Assembly (NCBI GenBank): GCA_029706075.1 | Contig: JAINUG010000135.1 | Span: 248,001 to 312,000, forward strand | Direction: 5' to 3' | DNA: 64,000 nucleotides | From: Aldrovandia affinis | Taxonomy: Eukaryota > Chordata > Actinopteri > Notacanthiformes > Halosauridae | Part shown: positions 1 to 9,740 of the stretch, one piece after another | Layout: every line of letters starts with the position of its first letter | Position numbering within the stretch: position 1 is the first letter of the stretch | Notes under the pieces: generated by a model | What the model was told of the DNA's origin: nothing | Database searches by the model: none | The model's input: the letters and a program-made list of their open reading frames with translations, nothing else | Program-made: the position numbers and the translations under genes

Positions 1-949
1 AACTAGGCCTGTTTTATTTATGTTCGTCATGCAGTAGGCCTACATGCGTCACCCTGGAGCGTGCATCACAAACCACCTGGATATTAATGGAGTGGACCCC
101 CTTCTGATTCACATAAATGATACCGTGATCAGATGGTGCGCGCAACTGCACATGTGTGAATGGGAATCCACATTGCGTATAAAAATCCTGTTTAGTTCTC
201 TACTGGCTGTCGGGTGTAGGAAAAGTAATAAACTAATTTGCATGTTGGACAAGACTGGAAGAAACTGCATGTACAGCCGAACTGATAGCCGTCTGGCCAA
301 CACCGGCTAACAAACCCAGGGTATTGCTCACGGTATCGCCTTCGGCGTCCAATTATGTACTCCATTTTCTGTATTGCAAATGGAAAGAATAAAACCCTTT
401 CACATAAGAAAAACAATGTGCATACAAACATATATTTATTTAACAGGTGTATCTTACTGAACGGTAGCGATGGATGGCCTGCTGGCTTCAGTCTTTCATG
501 TCCGTGCATTGAATAACCACAAGCTGTGGTGAAATAGATTTTAGCTTAATTGATTACACTTGCAAGTTACCCATGGATTGGACGATTTGCCTCAACGTGG
601 GGGGAAATTCACAATATTCACAAAACATTCTCATGTGATTTCAGATAACCTTATGTTCATATGTGCGCATCAATAAAGTCACCAAATTGCACAGAGCGCC
701 AGCGTTTGCGCTAAGAGGTGGTCTAGTTGGACGTTAACGCAAACTCATTATTTGACACCAAACTTGCATAGCACCCGACTGTTTTCATTGTCACACCCCC
801 TATTGCGCTGCCCAACCCATAGTCAAGCAAATGCCTTCATTGCGCACCACGAAATTGCCAAACGTGGCAGAGACACGGGAAATATTCAGTTTGCGACAGA
901 CGAAACTGGCAATTCGTCTGCTCTAGGGCATAACGCCGCTTGAACGTTT
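1..949. other. Unassigned sequence, no gene seen
   Basis: I see no exon with splice signals, no recognisable protein and no repeat boundary here. Both strands carry short open frames of chance length. The last few bases run directly into a tRNA-like SINE head. Confidence 0.4.
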
Positions 950-1040
950 GTGGTTCTCTGTGGCTCAGTTGGTAGAGCACAGCGTTGGCAACGCTTAGGT
1001 TGTGGGTTCAATCCCCACTGGGGCCACATATACTGAAAGT
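950..1040 (+). mobile_element. SINE A copy 1: tRNA-like head only
   Basis: This is a tRNA-derived SINE head. Box A reads TGGCTCAGTTGG and box B reads GGTTCAATCCC, both RNA polymerase III promoter elements. An anticodon-type stem AGCG/CGCT encloses the loop TTGGCAA, giving an Ala-like GGC triplet. The same head occurs at 4102 and 38845, where it continues into a tail of about 75 bp. Here the tail stops after about 10 bases and Tc1 sequence follows, so the copy is truncated. It is not a functional tRNA gene. Confidence 0.85.
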
Positions 1041-2135
1041 AGCTTCTCATTTCTTAAACAACCATGTCGGAAGACATATCCTGTGGTTGTGGAAAAGATG
1101 TTAATCTGTTTCAGAAAGGTCAAATTATTGGCCTGCATCAAGCAAAGAAAACAACTAAGGAGATTGCTGAAACTACTAAAATTGGGTTAAGAACTGTCCA
1201 ACGCATTATTAAAACCTGGAAGGATAGTGGTGAATCATCATCTTCGAGGAAGAAATGTGATCGGAAAAAAATCTTGAATGATCATGATCGGCGATCACTT
1301 AAACGTTTGGTGAAATCATATCGTAAAAAATCAACAGTAGAACTCACGGCTATGTTTAATAGTGAAAGTAAGAGCATTTCCAGTGAAGGGAACTCAAGGG
1401 ATTGGGACTAAACAGCTGTGTAGCCTTAAGAAAACCACTTGTCAGTGAGGCTAATCGGAAAAAAAGGCTTCAATTTGCTAGGGAGCATAAAGATTGGACT
1501 CTGGAGCAATGGAAGAAGGTCATGTGGTCTGATGAGTCCAGATTTACCCTGTTCCAGAGTGATGGGCGCATCAGGGTAAGAAGAGAAGTGGATGAAGTGA
1601 TGTACCCATCATGCCTAGTGCCTACTGTACAAGCCTGTGGGAGCAGTGTTATGATCTGGGGTTGCTGCAGTTGGTCAGGTCTAGGTTCAGCAACGTGCCC
1701 AAAGAATGAGGTCAGCTGACTACCTGAATATACTGAATGACCAGGTTTTTCCATCAATGGATTTTTTCTTCCCTTGGCATATTCCAAGATGACAAGGCCA
1801 TGATTCATCGGGCTCAAATTGTGAAAGAGTGGTTCAAGGAGCATGAGACATCATTTCACACATGGATTGGCCACCACAGAGTCCAGACCTTAACCCCATT
1901 GAGAATCTTTGGGATGTGCTGGAGAAGATTTTGCGCAGCGGTCCGACTCTCCCATCATCAATACAAGATCTTGGCGAAAAATGTATGCAACTCTGGATGG
2001 AAATAAATGTTGTGACATTGCAGAAGCTTATCGAAACGTCATGATGCCACGGCGAATGCGTGCCGTAATCAAAGCTAAAGGCAGTCCAACGAAATATTAG
2101 AGTGTGTGACTTTTTTTTGGGACGGGCAGTGTATA
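1041..2135 (+). mobile_element. Tc1/mariner transposon, 5'-truncated and decayed
   Basis: This is a class II DNA transposon of the Tc1 family. It holds a broken transposase (1064-2100) and ends in a right terminus containing gggacgggcagtgta at about 2118-2133. The expected left inverted repeat and the usual 5' leader of 200 bp or more are absent. The start codon lies only about 25 bp from the SINE-derived sequence. The element is therefore 5'-truncated and cannot be mobile. Confidence 0.85.
1064..2100 (+). pseudogene. Tc1 transposase pseudogene (DD34E type)
   Basis: The transposase would bind the terminal repeats and cut and paste the element. The N-terminal helix-turn-helix region is visible (TKEIAETTKIGLRTVQRIIK, around residues 31-50), followed by WTLEQWKKVMWSDESRF with the first catalytic Asp. 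The second Asp region is [12 protein letters not shown], and the third motif is [19 protein letters not shown] with the catalytic Glu. The C-terminus is MPRRMRAVIKAKGSPTKY before a stop, typical of fish Tc1. These pieces sit in different frames: 1064-1411, about 1402-1719, 1737 to about 1865, 1862-2044 and 1909-2100. At least four frameshifts or deletions are needed, so this is an inactive fossil. Confidence 0.9.
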
Positions 2136-2655
2136 TCAGATAATAGTATATAATTGTATTTCTTCAATGGTTTCTTTCATTTTTAATGAAAAGGCATTCA
2201 AATACGAACACTAAATTAGATGTAAAACTGAAATCAATCTCAATAGACTTAAACAAAGCAACTGGTTCTGCAGGTGCCTAACTGATACATTTTTTGTGGT
2301 TTATGCATGTGCGTTTGAGCTGTTGTATTGTTTTGCTAAATCAATCAATGGGTTGTCATCACAACTGCTGCTGTGTATCAATCAATCAATTACCCAAAGA
2401 AATGCTAAATCAATTATTCACTACCTTCCATGATTTGCAATTGACTGCAAAGAAAAGCAATCATGGTAGTAGTAGAGTAGTACACGATTATTGTATACTA
2501 CGTTATACATATGTAAACTATGCAGGGAGAAACATTTTTATTGTTTATATCTGTGTACCTGTATCAGACAAATCATTTACGTATTCAGTATTCCTACAGG
2601 CATGGATAACAAAGAGACCATTTATCCACCCCTTCAGATAATCTGTAATCTCTGG
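2136..2655. other. AT-rich unassigned sequence
   Basis: Nothing gene-like is seen. There are several short repeats of the word tcaatcaat, and one 115-codon open frame with no recognisable motif and no splice context. Confidence 0.4.
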
Positions 2656-2840
2656 CTCTACATGACCTGACAAGCTGTTCCACGCATTAGCAATCTCTCT
2701 GTGTAAGAAAAATGTCCCGATATCAGTGCAAAGTTTACCTTGAACTAATTTTCACCTGTGCCCTCTTGTTCTCTTGACAGAATTCACCCTGAAAAAGCTT
2801 TGAAACTTGAAAACGCCTCAGTCTCCTTTTGCTAAACATG
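2656..2840 (+). repeat. Old interspersed repeat fragment, 3' half
   Basis: The wording from 'gctgttccacgcattagcaa' through 'ctctctgtgtaagaaaaatg' to 'gccctcttgttctcttgaca' is the pattern of an old repeat family I recall from many fish genomes. The 13691-13815 segment resembles the other half of that family. Assignment is from memory of the pattern, so the class is left open. Confidence 0.45.
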
Positions 2841-2909
2841 AATAGATTAACAGACAGATTTACTAAGGAAATAGTTTCAGCGTGATAACAGTATATACAT
2901 ATATATATA

Positions 2910-3622
2910 CAGCTCTGGAAAAAATTAAGAGACCACTGCAAAATTATCAGTTTCTCTGGTTTTACTATTTATACAGTAGGTATGTGTTTGAGTAAAAATG
3001 TACATTTTGGTTTTATTCTATAAACTACTGACAACATTTCTCCCAAATTCCAAATAAAAATATTGTCATTTAGAGCATTTATTTGCAGAAAATGACACCT
3101 GGTCAAAATAACAAAAAATATGTTTTCAGACCTTTAATAATGCAAAGAAAACTGTAGATCTGTCTGTAGATTTGTTGTCCCCAATGTCTGCTGCTTGACC
3201 TTGTTCTTATGAACCGCCGTCTTTAAAAATTTGAAGGATAGAAGCAACCTTACGCTCACTGTATCCCTCTGCCAGTAAAGCCAGAACTGAACCCTTCTTT
3301 TCCTCACTCAAACTTTTATTTTCAACTCTTTTGGCATGGTCAATAGTTATTTTTTGATTCCAATTACTTTTGAGGTACTACTAGCACAGTTTGTTGCCAT
3401 CGAGCTGGTCCTATTGCAAGAGGATAGTGATGACCACAGCAGTGGTTTTTATACTTTTCCTTGTTAAATAAAATTTGGTTCAGGTGATCACCTAATCAGT
3501 ACTTAATTAAATAGAATGAGGTGTGCTTGTGTTCAACAGACACTGGAATGGAATGGCTGCCATACATGTAGAGATGCTGATTTAAGACAAATTTGGAGTG
3601 GTCTCTTACTTTTTTCCAGAGC
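2910..3622 (-). mobile_element. Tc1-type element with intact inverted repeats
   Basis: The two ends form a clear inverted repeat of about 28 bp: cagctctggaaaaaattaag at 2910 and its counterpart ending cttttttccagagc at 3622. Both are flanked by TA, as expected for Tc1/mariner insertion, here inside a TATATA tract. The element is about 713 bp, about half the length of an autonomous Tc1. On the minus strand, around 3220-3310, it retains a helix-turn-helix segment (ALLAEGYSERKVASILQIF). The catalytic region is missing, so it is an internally deleted, non-autonomous copy. Confidence 0.85.
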
Positions 3623-3677
3623 TATATATATATATATGTACAGATACCGACACAAAACTGTATTCATGATTCATGTG

Positions 3678-4085
3678 TTGTATGATGGTGGAACAGGCGG
3701 AATGTGAGTGCAGTCAATTGCACCGATGACATGTAGAAAGTTAGCCACATTGTAAAAGCCTTCTTTTGTTTGCTGAATGTATTTTCTGTTGTAAAGGCAT
3801 GCTCACTGGGACAAAGCGTCCAGCACCTCAGAGAGCGCAATACAAAACACGTGTTTGTGAAATGCCTGAAACACAAGCAACTGCACTTCTAAAAGATCCA
3901 GATGAAAGGAAATGTAAAGTTGAAGCAACTTTACCATAGCCGGCAGGAAATTTGATATTTGGGTACATGGCTCAATTTCCTCTGTTATATCCTCCAGTAG
4001 TGTGATTATTGTGTGGCTGTGTAGCCTGTATCGCTTCACCATTTGCTCTTCAGTTAATTGAAAGAGGGTAATTCTTGGACAAATG
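3678..4085 (-). pseudogene. PIF/Harbinger transposase fragment (HARBI1-like)
   Basis: Read on the minus strand, the N-terminal part gives LTEEQMVKRYRLHSHTII, the start of the Harbinger nuclease fold. The part nearest 3680 gives the catalytic segment FLHVIGAIDCTHIPPVPPSY, in which the GAIDCTHI aspartate is the first DDE residue. The two parts lie in different frames, with a stop near 3803, and the rest of the nuclease is absent. It is a broken fragment of a transposon, or possibly of a HARBI1-like gene. SINE A copy 2 begins just beyond its upstream end. I saw no terminal repeats. Confidence 0.75.
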
Positions 4086-4101
4086 ACCCTCTCCTGTCTT
4101 A

Positions 4102-4250
4102 TGGCTCTCTGTGGCTCAGTTGGTAGAGCACAGCGTTGGCAACGCTTAGGTTGTGGGTTCAATCCCCACTGGGTCCACATATACTGAAAATGTATGCATT
4201 CACTACTGTAAGTCGCTTTGGATAAAAGCGTCTGCCAAATGGTGTATATA
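4102..4250 (+). mobile_element. SINE A copy 2, full length
   Basis: This is the most complete copy of the family. The tRNA-like head has box A TGGCTCAGTTGG and box B GGTTCAATCCC. A short body follows (atatactgaaaatgtatgca), then the 3' tail gtaagtcgctttggataaaa with gcgtctgccaaatgg. Length is about 149 bp. The 3' tail resembles the ends of the L2-type repeats at 9551, 25350 and 26697, suggesting it borrows that LINE's reverse transcriptase. Confidence 0.88.
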
Positions 4251-4719
4251 TTATCTTATTCTGTGTTACCTTTGTCCTCTGTGTCTTCTCCTGGCTCTGA
4301 TGACTGCTGCCATCTTTGGGAGAGATAACTCGTTATTAACATACCTTTTATAGAACGTGAGCTAGGCTATATCAGCGCTCAGCAAAATACTGCTTTTATG
4401 GGTTTGTAAAATTCTCATGCGATGAGGAGAGTCGCAATTAAGGCATGCTTTAGTAAATCAGACAGAATACTTACAATTTACAACATCTCCACCTTGTTTT
4501 AGCGCATTCGCCCCAGGTATACACAATTTAGTTGCCCTTCATTGTACTTTTTATATAAAATATATAAAAATATTGCACCAATATAAATATAATATAATAA
4601 TTATTATAATATAAAATATATAAATAGTATAATACATTTGTTTAGCCAAGACGAAATTGCACTTATGGCAATTGTCTGCCCTCATTGCGCAAAACTATTT
4701 ACAGTGTCAGTTAGTGTTC
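4251..4719. other. AT-rich sequence
   Basis: No gene is seen. Positions 4550-4645 are a very AT-rich run of TATAAAATATA-like words. Confidence 0.4.
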
Positions 4720-5022
4720 TTTAGTCAGGCAACCCAGGAAAAGCTATAGGTTATTTTGGCTGTGCCAGTCATTGAAGCAGTCTCCGTCACAGGACATGAA
4801 CTTGATAGGTGTCTTCTGGTGACAGAGCCGGCACTTCTGCTTACTAGCTGACCGGTAATCACCGGTCGTAAACGGGTCCTTGCCGTCAAAACAGGTAATC
4901 TTTGGGGTTTTTGGTATTGTAAAACCAAATTGTAAATCCAAGAGAAAAGTATAAAAAGTTTTCCAAAACCCTGAAGTCTCGTGCACTCTCTTCACTAGCA
5001 TCACGATGTGCGCATAGCACAT
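4720..5022 (-). pseudogene. Possible piggyBac-type transposase C-terminus
   Basis: A minus-strand frame ends in a cysteine/histidine cluster: KQKCRLCHQKTPIKFMSCD followed by DCFNDWH. The spacing C-x2-C-H, C-D, C-x4-H resembles the zinc-binding tail of piggyBac-derived (PGBD) transposases. The upstream part of this frame shows no piggyBac catalytic domain that I can recognise, and no terminal repeats were found. It could be a small decayed fragment or a chance cluster. Confidence 0.35.
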
Positions 5023-6230
5023 TCATGATAATAAATGCAAACCAAAGGAAACCTTATTGTTGTCAATGATAATCCATTGGCTAGGACCCGAGACAAATTT
5101 CTGCATATATGGAGGGAAGTGGTATCAATTATGCCTCTGGATCATGTCACATGATCATTTTACTGGGTATCCTGCCATTCAGGGGTGGCTGTTTGGCCAA
5201 TACTTATTGGACAATGATGGGCGTGGGTTTATTTTGTAGCAAAGACACAAGGACACAAATCCTACATGAAACATACTCACATCGTAGGTCATACGTCACT
5301 CGCAGACCCAGGGGAATAACATCTTTGCTTTTGTTGGCAAAACTAAGCGCATAAAACATGTTTTATGTTCGATTTGGCTTGCTCTTGTGGCAAAACAGGC
5401 TGCCTTGTGGCGGACAGGTGGCAGTTCTGGGGTTAATTCTGGCCAGCCTCCAATCTCAAGAATACACAATTAAGCTGCCCCCATGCCTTCTGCTTGTTAG
5501 GCTCTAGTGCACTACTTCAAATTGATATGAATTCAAAATTCACACGGAAAATATTCAAACCACCCTTGTATAAGAAATAGTACTCCAAGTCTATAGTTTA
5601 GGTAACCATTTGGAGACATTTTCATTATGTGTAATTTAAGACAATTTAAGACAATTTGTGCAACTATAATTTGATACAATTCACAGAGAGTAGGGGAGCT
5701 GGAGAAATGCTTTATTTCCATTGTTTGAGGATTGATTGATGGGATTGATATTGGTTCACAAAAAGAGAGGATTTCAATTTGGGGTATGCCGTTAGTTATT
5801 ACAACAAATAAAATGTTTCTTTCATACGGTTACATATGGAGTTACAGTACAACATTACTGCATTTCAGTGTGTGAATGATGGTAGAATTGAATTGTATAG
5901 TAGGCTGTGAAATTGACCTTCGTTTCTCAATGGCAGGTAACAGATTATAGCTGAATCCGTTATGAGTGGCATTTATCAGATTACAGATTACAGTGTGTGT
6001 GTCTGTGTGGGCGTGTGCGTGGCTTTATCTCATAGCTGAAGACTTGGGTGAACTTTTCTTTCTTTCCTCTCCTCAATGCAATTTCCTTCTTGTTTTCTCT
6101 ATTAGACCCCCCCTTTTCCTTCTTTCTTCTGTCACTTCGCTTGTCAGGGTTCACCCTCTGTAAAGATGCCTACACATCTCCCCCACACAGACAGTAAGCA
6201 CAATACCCTGCTCTTCTGTCAAAGACGGGA
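5023..6230. other. Unassigned sequence
   Basis: No exon or repeat end is recognised. The words 'tacacaatttagttgccc' (4516) and 'tacacaattaagctgccc' (about 5464) are similar, but too short to call a duplication. A GT-rich patch lies near 5990-6020 and a pyrimidine-rich patch at 6055-6135. Confidence 0.4.
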
Positions 6231-6660
6231 TTTTCAAGCGGCGGGGCCGTGCGGGCAGCGATGAGATCGGTGCCCGGGGTTTGGGCAGGGGGCGGCTCCC
6301 GTCTCTGGAAAGACACTGCTGCCTGTCCCCGGAGCACTCTTCTCTGAAACGCTGTGGCTCAGTGCCGACTGACTCCGCGCAGGTCAACGCCGCCACTTAT
6401 TATCCGGTCGCCGTTTCATTATCTGTCTGAGAGTTCCGCCCCCGGCACCATGTGGCGGGAGCGTCGCCGCGGAGATGAAGAGGGGGAGCGAATGTTAACC
6501 AGCCAGGGCCTTTCATTGAAATCTCTCCTCGGTGTGGGAGAAAAATAGAGTCAAGCAGCCTCCGCCACCCCCTCACGGGAGAAGGAGAAGGACGCCCAGA
6601 GAAGAGACGAATGCACGATGTGCCCCACAGGAAGCAAAGAACTCTGGGTAATTCGTTTTT
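6231..6660. promoter_or_regulatory. GC- and CpG-rich block, possible regulatory island
   Basis: GC content and CpG frequency rise sharply compared with the flanks (for example gcggcggggccgtgcgggca near 6240 and ggagcgtcgccgcggagatg near 6458). Such blocks in an AT-rich fish intron or intergenic region can be promoters or conserved enhancers. There is no TATA box and no clear exon. A short ATG frame at 6611 runs to CTGG followed by gtaatt, but encodes nothing recognisable, so I do not call it tnmd exon 1. Confidence 0.3.
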
Positions 6661-7811
6661 GTGTTCCTTCCTTTAATTATGAGCACTCTTAACTATTTAA
6701 GAAGTGGCATTATATGAACGCATCTTTAAAAACCTTGCACTACATCGATGAGCTGTTATGGGAATAAAGTTGACGCGCTGTGTCGCTCTCTCACGCATGC
6801 CCATGACCACCTATGCAGTGAGCATATGGCTCATGGAACGTACTGCATTCCGCAACAGAGTTGTGACTGCCCCTCGCGTAAACATCAACATCAAGAAGAC
6901 AGATGCAGTGGACGAATTGTCTAATTATAGTTTATTACTATGACTGAGTCATTACCCACCGAATTAATTTATCAACAGATCATTACAAGCACACTGGTTT
7001 CTAAAAGTAATTAATTTCCCTTTTGAAGATCGAGCGTGGGAGGGGATGCGGAGGGTGCACGAAAGACTAAATTCATTGTTTCTTTCATTTGCTAAAAGGA
7101 AAAGTTTCGGCAATAAAAAACATCCAGAGAGCACTGGTGAGAAGTAATGATCACTGTGAACTGCCCTGGCTAACCTGACTGCAGCAGAGGGAGATAGACG
7201 GAGCCATAAAACATGATAGAGGAACTGAGCAAGAAAGCAATGGCGGTTACTCCCATCCGTCCCAAAGGCCCCTTGATTTTATTCGAGTTCTTTGAGCAGA
7301 GCAAAGTGGGTAGATATAAGTTAGAGGGATAACACTGCATCATCTCTAAGGAGTCCATTTGAAGCGGCGGGCTGAAGGAAGCAAATGAATAGAAGTGGGG
7401 ATTACAACGTTGCAAATCTCTCAAAAGTTTCTGCATTCATACCCTAAATCTCACCACAAAAGGTAAAGCTGCTTGCTCTGGGCTTTTCTCAATTTCCTGC
7501 TTGGAGAGACAGGTGTGTTTACTTTGGTAATTGTATTCCACATCCAATTCATAATGTGATTAAATATTAATACAATTCAGAGTTGGAGGAAAAGCACATC
7601 TGAAAAATTATCTAGGCAGCAATATTGTAAAAACCTATTTTTTATCACTCCCCCCACCCTCCCTCCACCCCCAAAGTCACACTCGTAACCTTGGAGGAAA
7701 AACAGCTGAACTCCTAGCTCACCTGACTTCAAACTTTTTTTTCCAGATGCACTTTGCACACCATCGAATAAATGTGAAAGCCAATAATCAACATTATTCA
7801 ACATATTTCTA
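6661..7811. other. Unassigned sequence
   Basis: No gene or repeat boundary is recognised. A short C-rich stretch lies at 7649-7676. Confidence 0.4.
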
Positions 7812-8686
7812 GATATTGAGAAAACTACTAAAATAAAGGAAACACCAACATAGTGTCTTTTTTTCAATTTTCTCTTTCTGCTGTTTTTCCCCATTTTTCT
7901 CCTAATTTAGTAGCCAATTATACCCTCTTTTTCATGTCAATTATCCCCTCCTTCATATTGAGAACTCGCTGCCATAGTCCTGAAACCAGCAGTGACATGC
8001 TGCGGAGCACCGCCTCTTCCGAGCCAACCCAACAAGCCATCACCGTAACTCCGGTATGCACACAGGGCCACTCCTATACGCAGAGAGCTTGTAACGGCTT
8101 CCCTCCCTCTACCCTGGGCCGGACAGCCAATTGCCGCCCCCTAGTGGCACTCCCGGCCAAAGCCAAGACTGGCACAACCTGGTGGAATCTAACCCTGTTT
8201 GCAGTGGGCAGCGTCGGACATTCTACCGCTACACCACCCGGGAGACCCCAACATAGTGTATTAATAGGACATTGGGAGACAAACTGCCTGCTCATGTCCT
8301 GAAACTGCCTTATCACGGTCGAGGAGTATACGCTTTCGACCACAGAAGATGCTGTCCCTAGTTGGTGATGTCTTTCCCTCAGACATCCATGCCAACCTCA
8401 TCTTAGCTACTGTTCCTCATGAAACATCAGCAAGTTGAGCAGCCTTTTCACTGAAGCTCCTGCCAAATGTGCCCCAACAGTCACCCCTCTTTGAAAGTCA
8501 CTGAGATCTCTCTTCTAGCCATGGTAGCCAAAATAATGAGGAACTGGGCCTGCCCAAAATTGTTATACATTACCCTAAGCATGATGGGATGTTAATTTCT
8601 TAATTAACTCAGGAACCACACCTGTGTGGAAGCACCTGCTTTCATATACTTTGTATCCCTCATTGCTTCATTTTGGCAGTTACCTG
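7812..8686 (-). mobile_element. Tc1-type element, family with CAGGTA ends, split by a SINE
   Basis: The left end reads aaaataaaggaaacaccaac. The right end reads cattttggcagttacctg before TA. These match the ends of the element at 43487-44034. On the minus strand, 8400-8530 encodes a transposase start with a helix-turn-helix-like piece (GVTVGAHLAGASVKRAAQLA), preceded by ATGGCTAGAAGAGAG. The catalytic half is missing, so this copy keeps only the 5' part. A SINE occupies 7857-8247 inside it. Confidence 0.8.
7857..8247 (-). mobile_element. SINE B copy 1, full length, with 12-bp target duplication
   Basis: On the minus strand this starts with a tRNA-like head (ctcccgggtggtgtagcggt; box B-like agattccacc). 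A body contains actagggggcggcaattggc. It ends in a tail with gggtataattggctactaaa and ttaggagaaaaatggggaaa. Length is about 391 bp. It is flanked by a perfect direct repeat, ccaacatagtgt, at 7845-7856 and 8248-8259. The duplicated word is part of the host Tc1-type terminus, so the SINE arrived after the DNA element. Confidence 0.92.
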
Positions 8687-9550
8687 TATAAATATAATCC
8701 AAAAGGAACTGAAGAACTTTGAGTGTTTCATTTTTATGTCAGGATCTTTACGTTTCACTCAAGTTGCACAGATATGTTACACAATGGTGCTCTCCCAACA
8801 GTCGGATTCAGAGTTAAATTGAAGAAATGGCCACCCTCCACAAGCACAGCGGTGTCTGTCTCTGTGTACGCAGGAAGCAGCGGCCGGTGGAGCCTAGAGA
8901 GAGTCACGATCAAACAGTAATTAAACCGCAGCTTCACTGGGGGCAACCAGCCAGACTGGCTCTCCGTTTGGATCGATGGGAGAAGGAAAAGGGCGCCGGT
9001 TGGAAAGGCGTCTCGGAGGGACGGCGCGGGACTCTGCAGGTGGTTGGGCCCGAGTCCAGAAAGTTTCTCACTCGGGTTTATAACTGCATGGCAGTACCGT
9101 CATGCCGTTTATTACTAGGAAGGAGTCGTTACTCACCAAAGTCATTTATTAACAAATCGTTGTAGCCTCACTAATGTCTAAAAGCCGTAATTTAGCTTTA
9201 ACTCAAAGAGTAGTTGAGTGTGCGTGTTTGTGTTTGTGTTGAGGAGAGTGGGGTAGTCTGGAAGGCAAGTTAATTGTCTGTTTTTTATTTAATGTCTTAA
9301 AAACCTCTCAGACTGTTCAGGATGCTTTAGGGCTCAAGCCACGGGTCCAGAATTGATTTAATTCTACGAATAACTTCAAATTATTTCATGCTATTAAAAA
9401 TAATGTAATCTGCCCTCCAGAAATTGAGTGATCTCGTTACCAATTGATTTGATTTCCATTGAGACCAACCAGGTACATCTGTGCCCTCTGAGATCAGGTC
9501 AGGGCCCATATTCCCTGCTTACTCCTCATTTAAAAAAAAATAATAATAAA
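8687..9550. other. Unassigned sequence with a GC-rich patch
   Basis: No gene is recognised. Positions 8865-9065 are GC-rich and the remainder is AT-rich. No splice-supported exon is seen. Confidence 0.35.
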
Positions 9551-9740
9551 TTACTAACCTTTTCCTTCCCAGTGTTACAGGTATGGTATGCAGCTGCCTA
9601 CAACAATGTCTATCGCTGTATTACTGCACTGATCTCTTGCGCGAACTATGATTGTTCCGACCATGTATTAATGCACATCTTGTAAGTTGCTCTGGATAAG
9701 AGCATCTGCTAAATGCTTAAAATGTCAAATGTAAATATAC
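9551..9740 (+). repeat. L2-type 3' end repeat (family C), copy 1
   Basis: A unit of about 170 bp starts at ttactaaccttttccttccc and ends with gttgctctggataagagcat, ctgctaaatg and a run of TGTAAA-like words. The same unit recurs at 25350-25513 (minus) and 26697-26885 (plus). The hairpin-like ctctggataagag and short tandem tail are typical of L2-clade LINE 3' ends, such as eel UnaL2. No reverse transcriptase is attached, so this is a 5'-truncated LINE or a SINE sharing that tail. Confidence 0.8.

Noticed and set aside
950-1028. tRNA-Ala(GGC)-like cloverleaf
   Set aside because: Box A and box B are good, but the same sequence recurs with a SINE tail at 4102, 38845 and 44275, so it is a SINE head, not a tRNA gene.
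6611-6643. Possible tnmd exon 1 (ATG followed by a gtaatt donor)
   Set aside because: The encoded MHDVPHRKQRTLG has no resemblance to the family and the donor phase does not match the phase-2 start at 25106.
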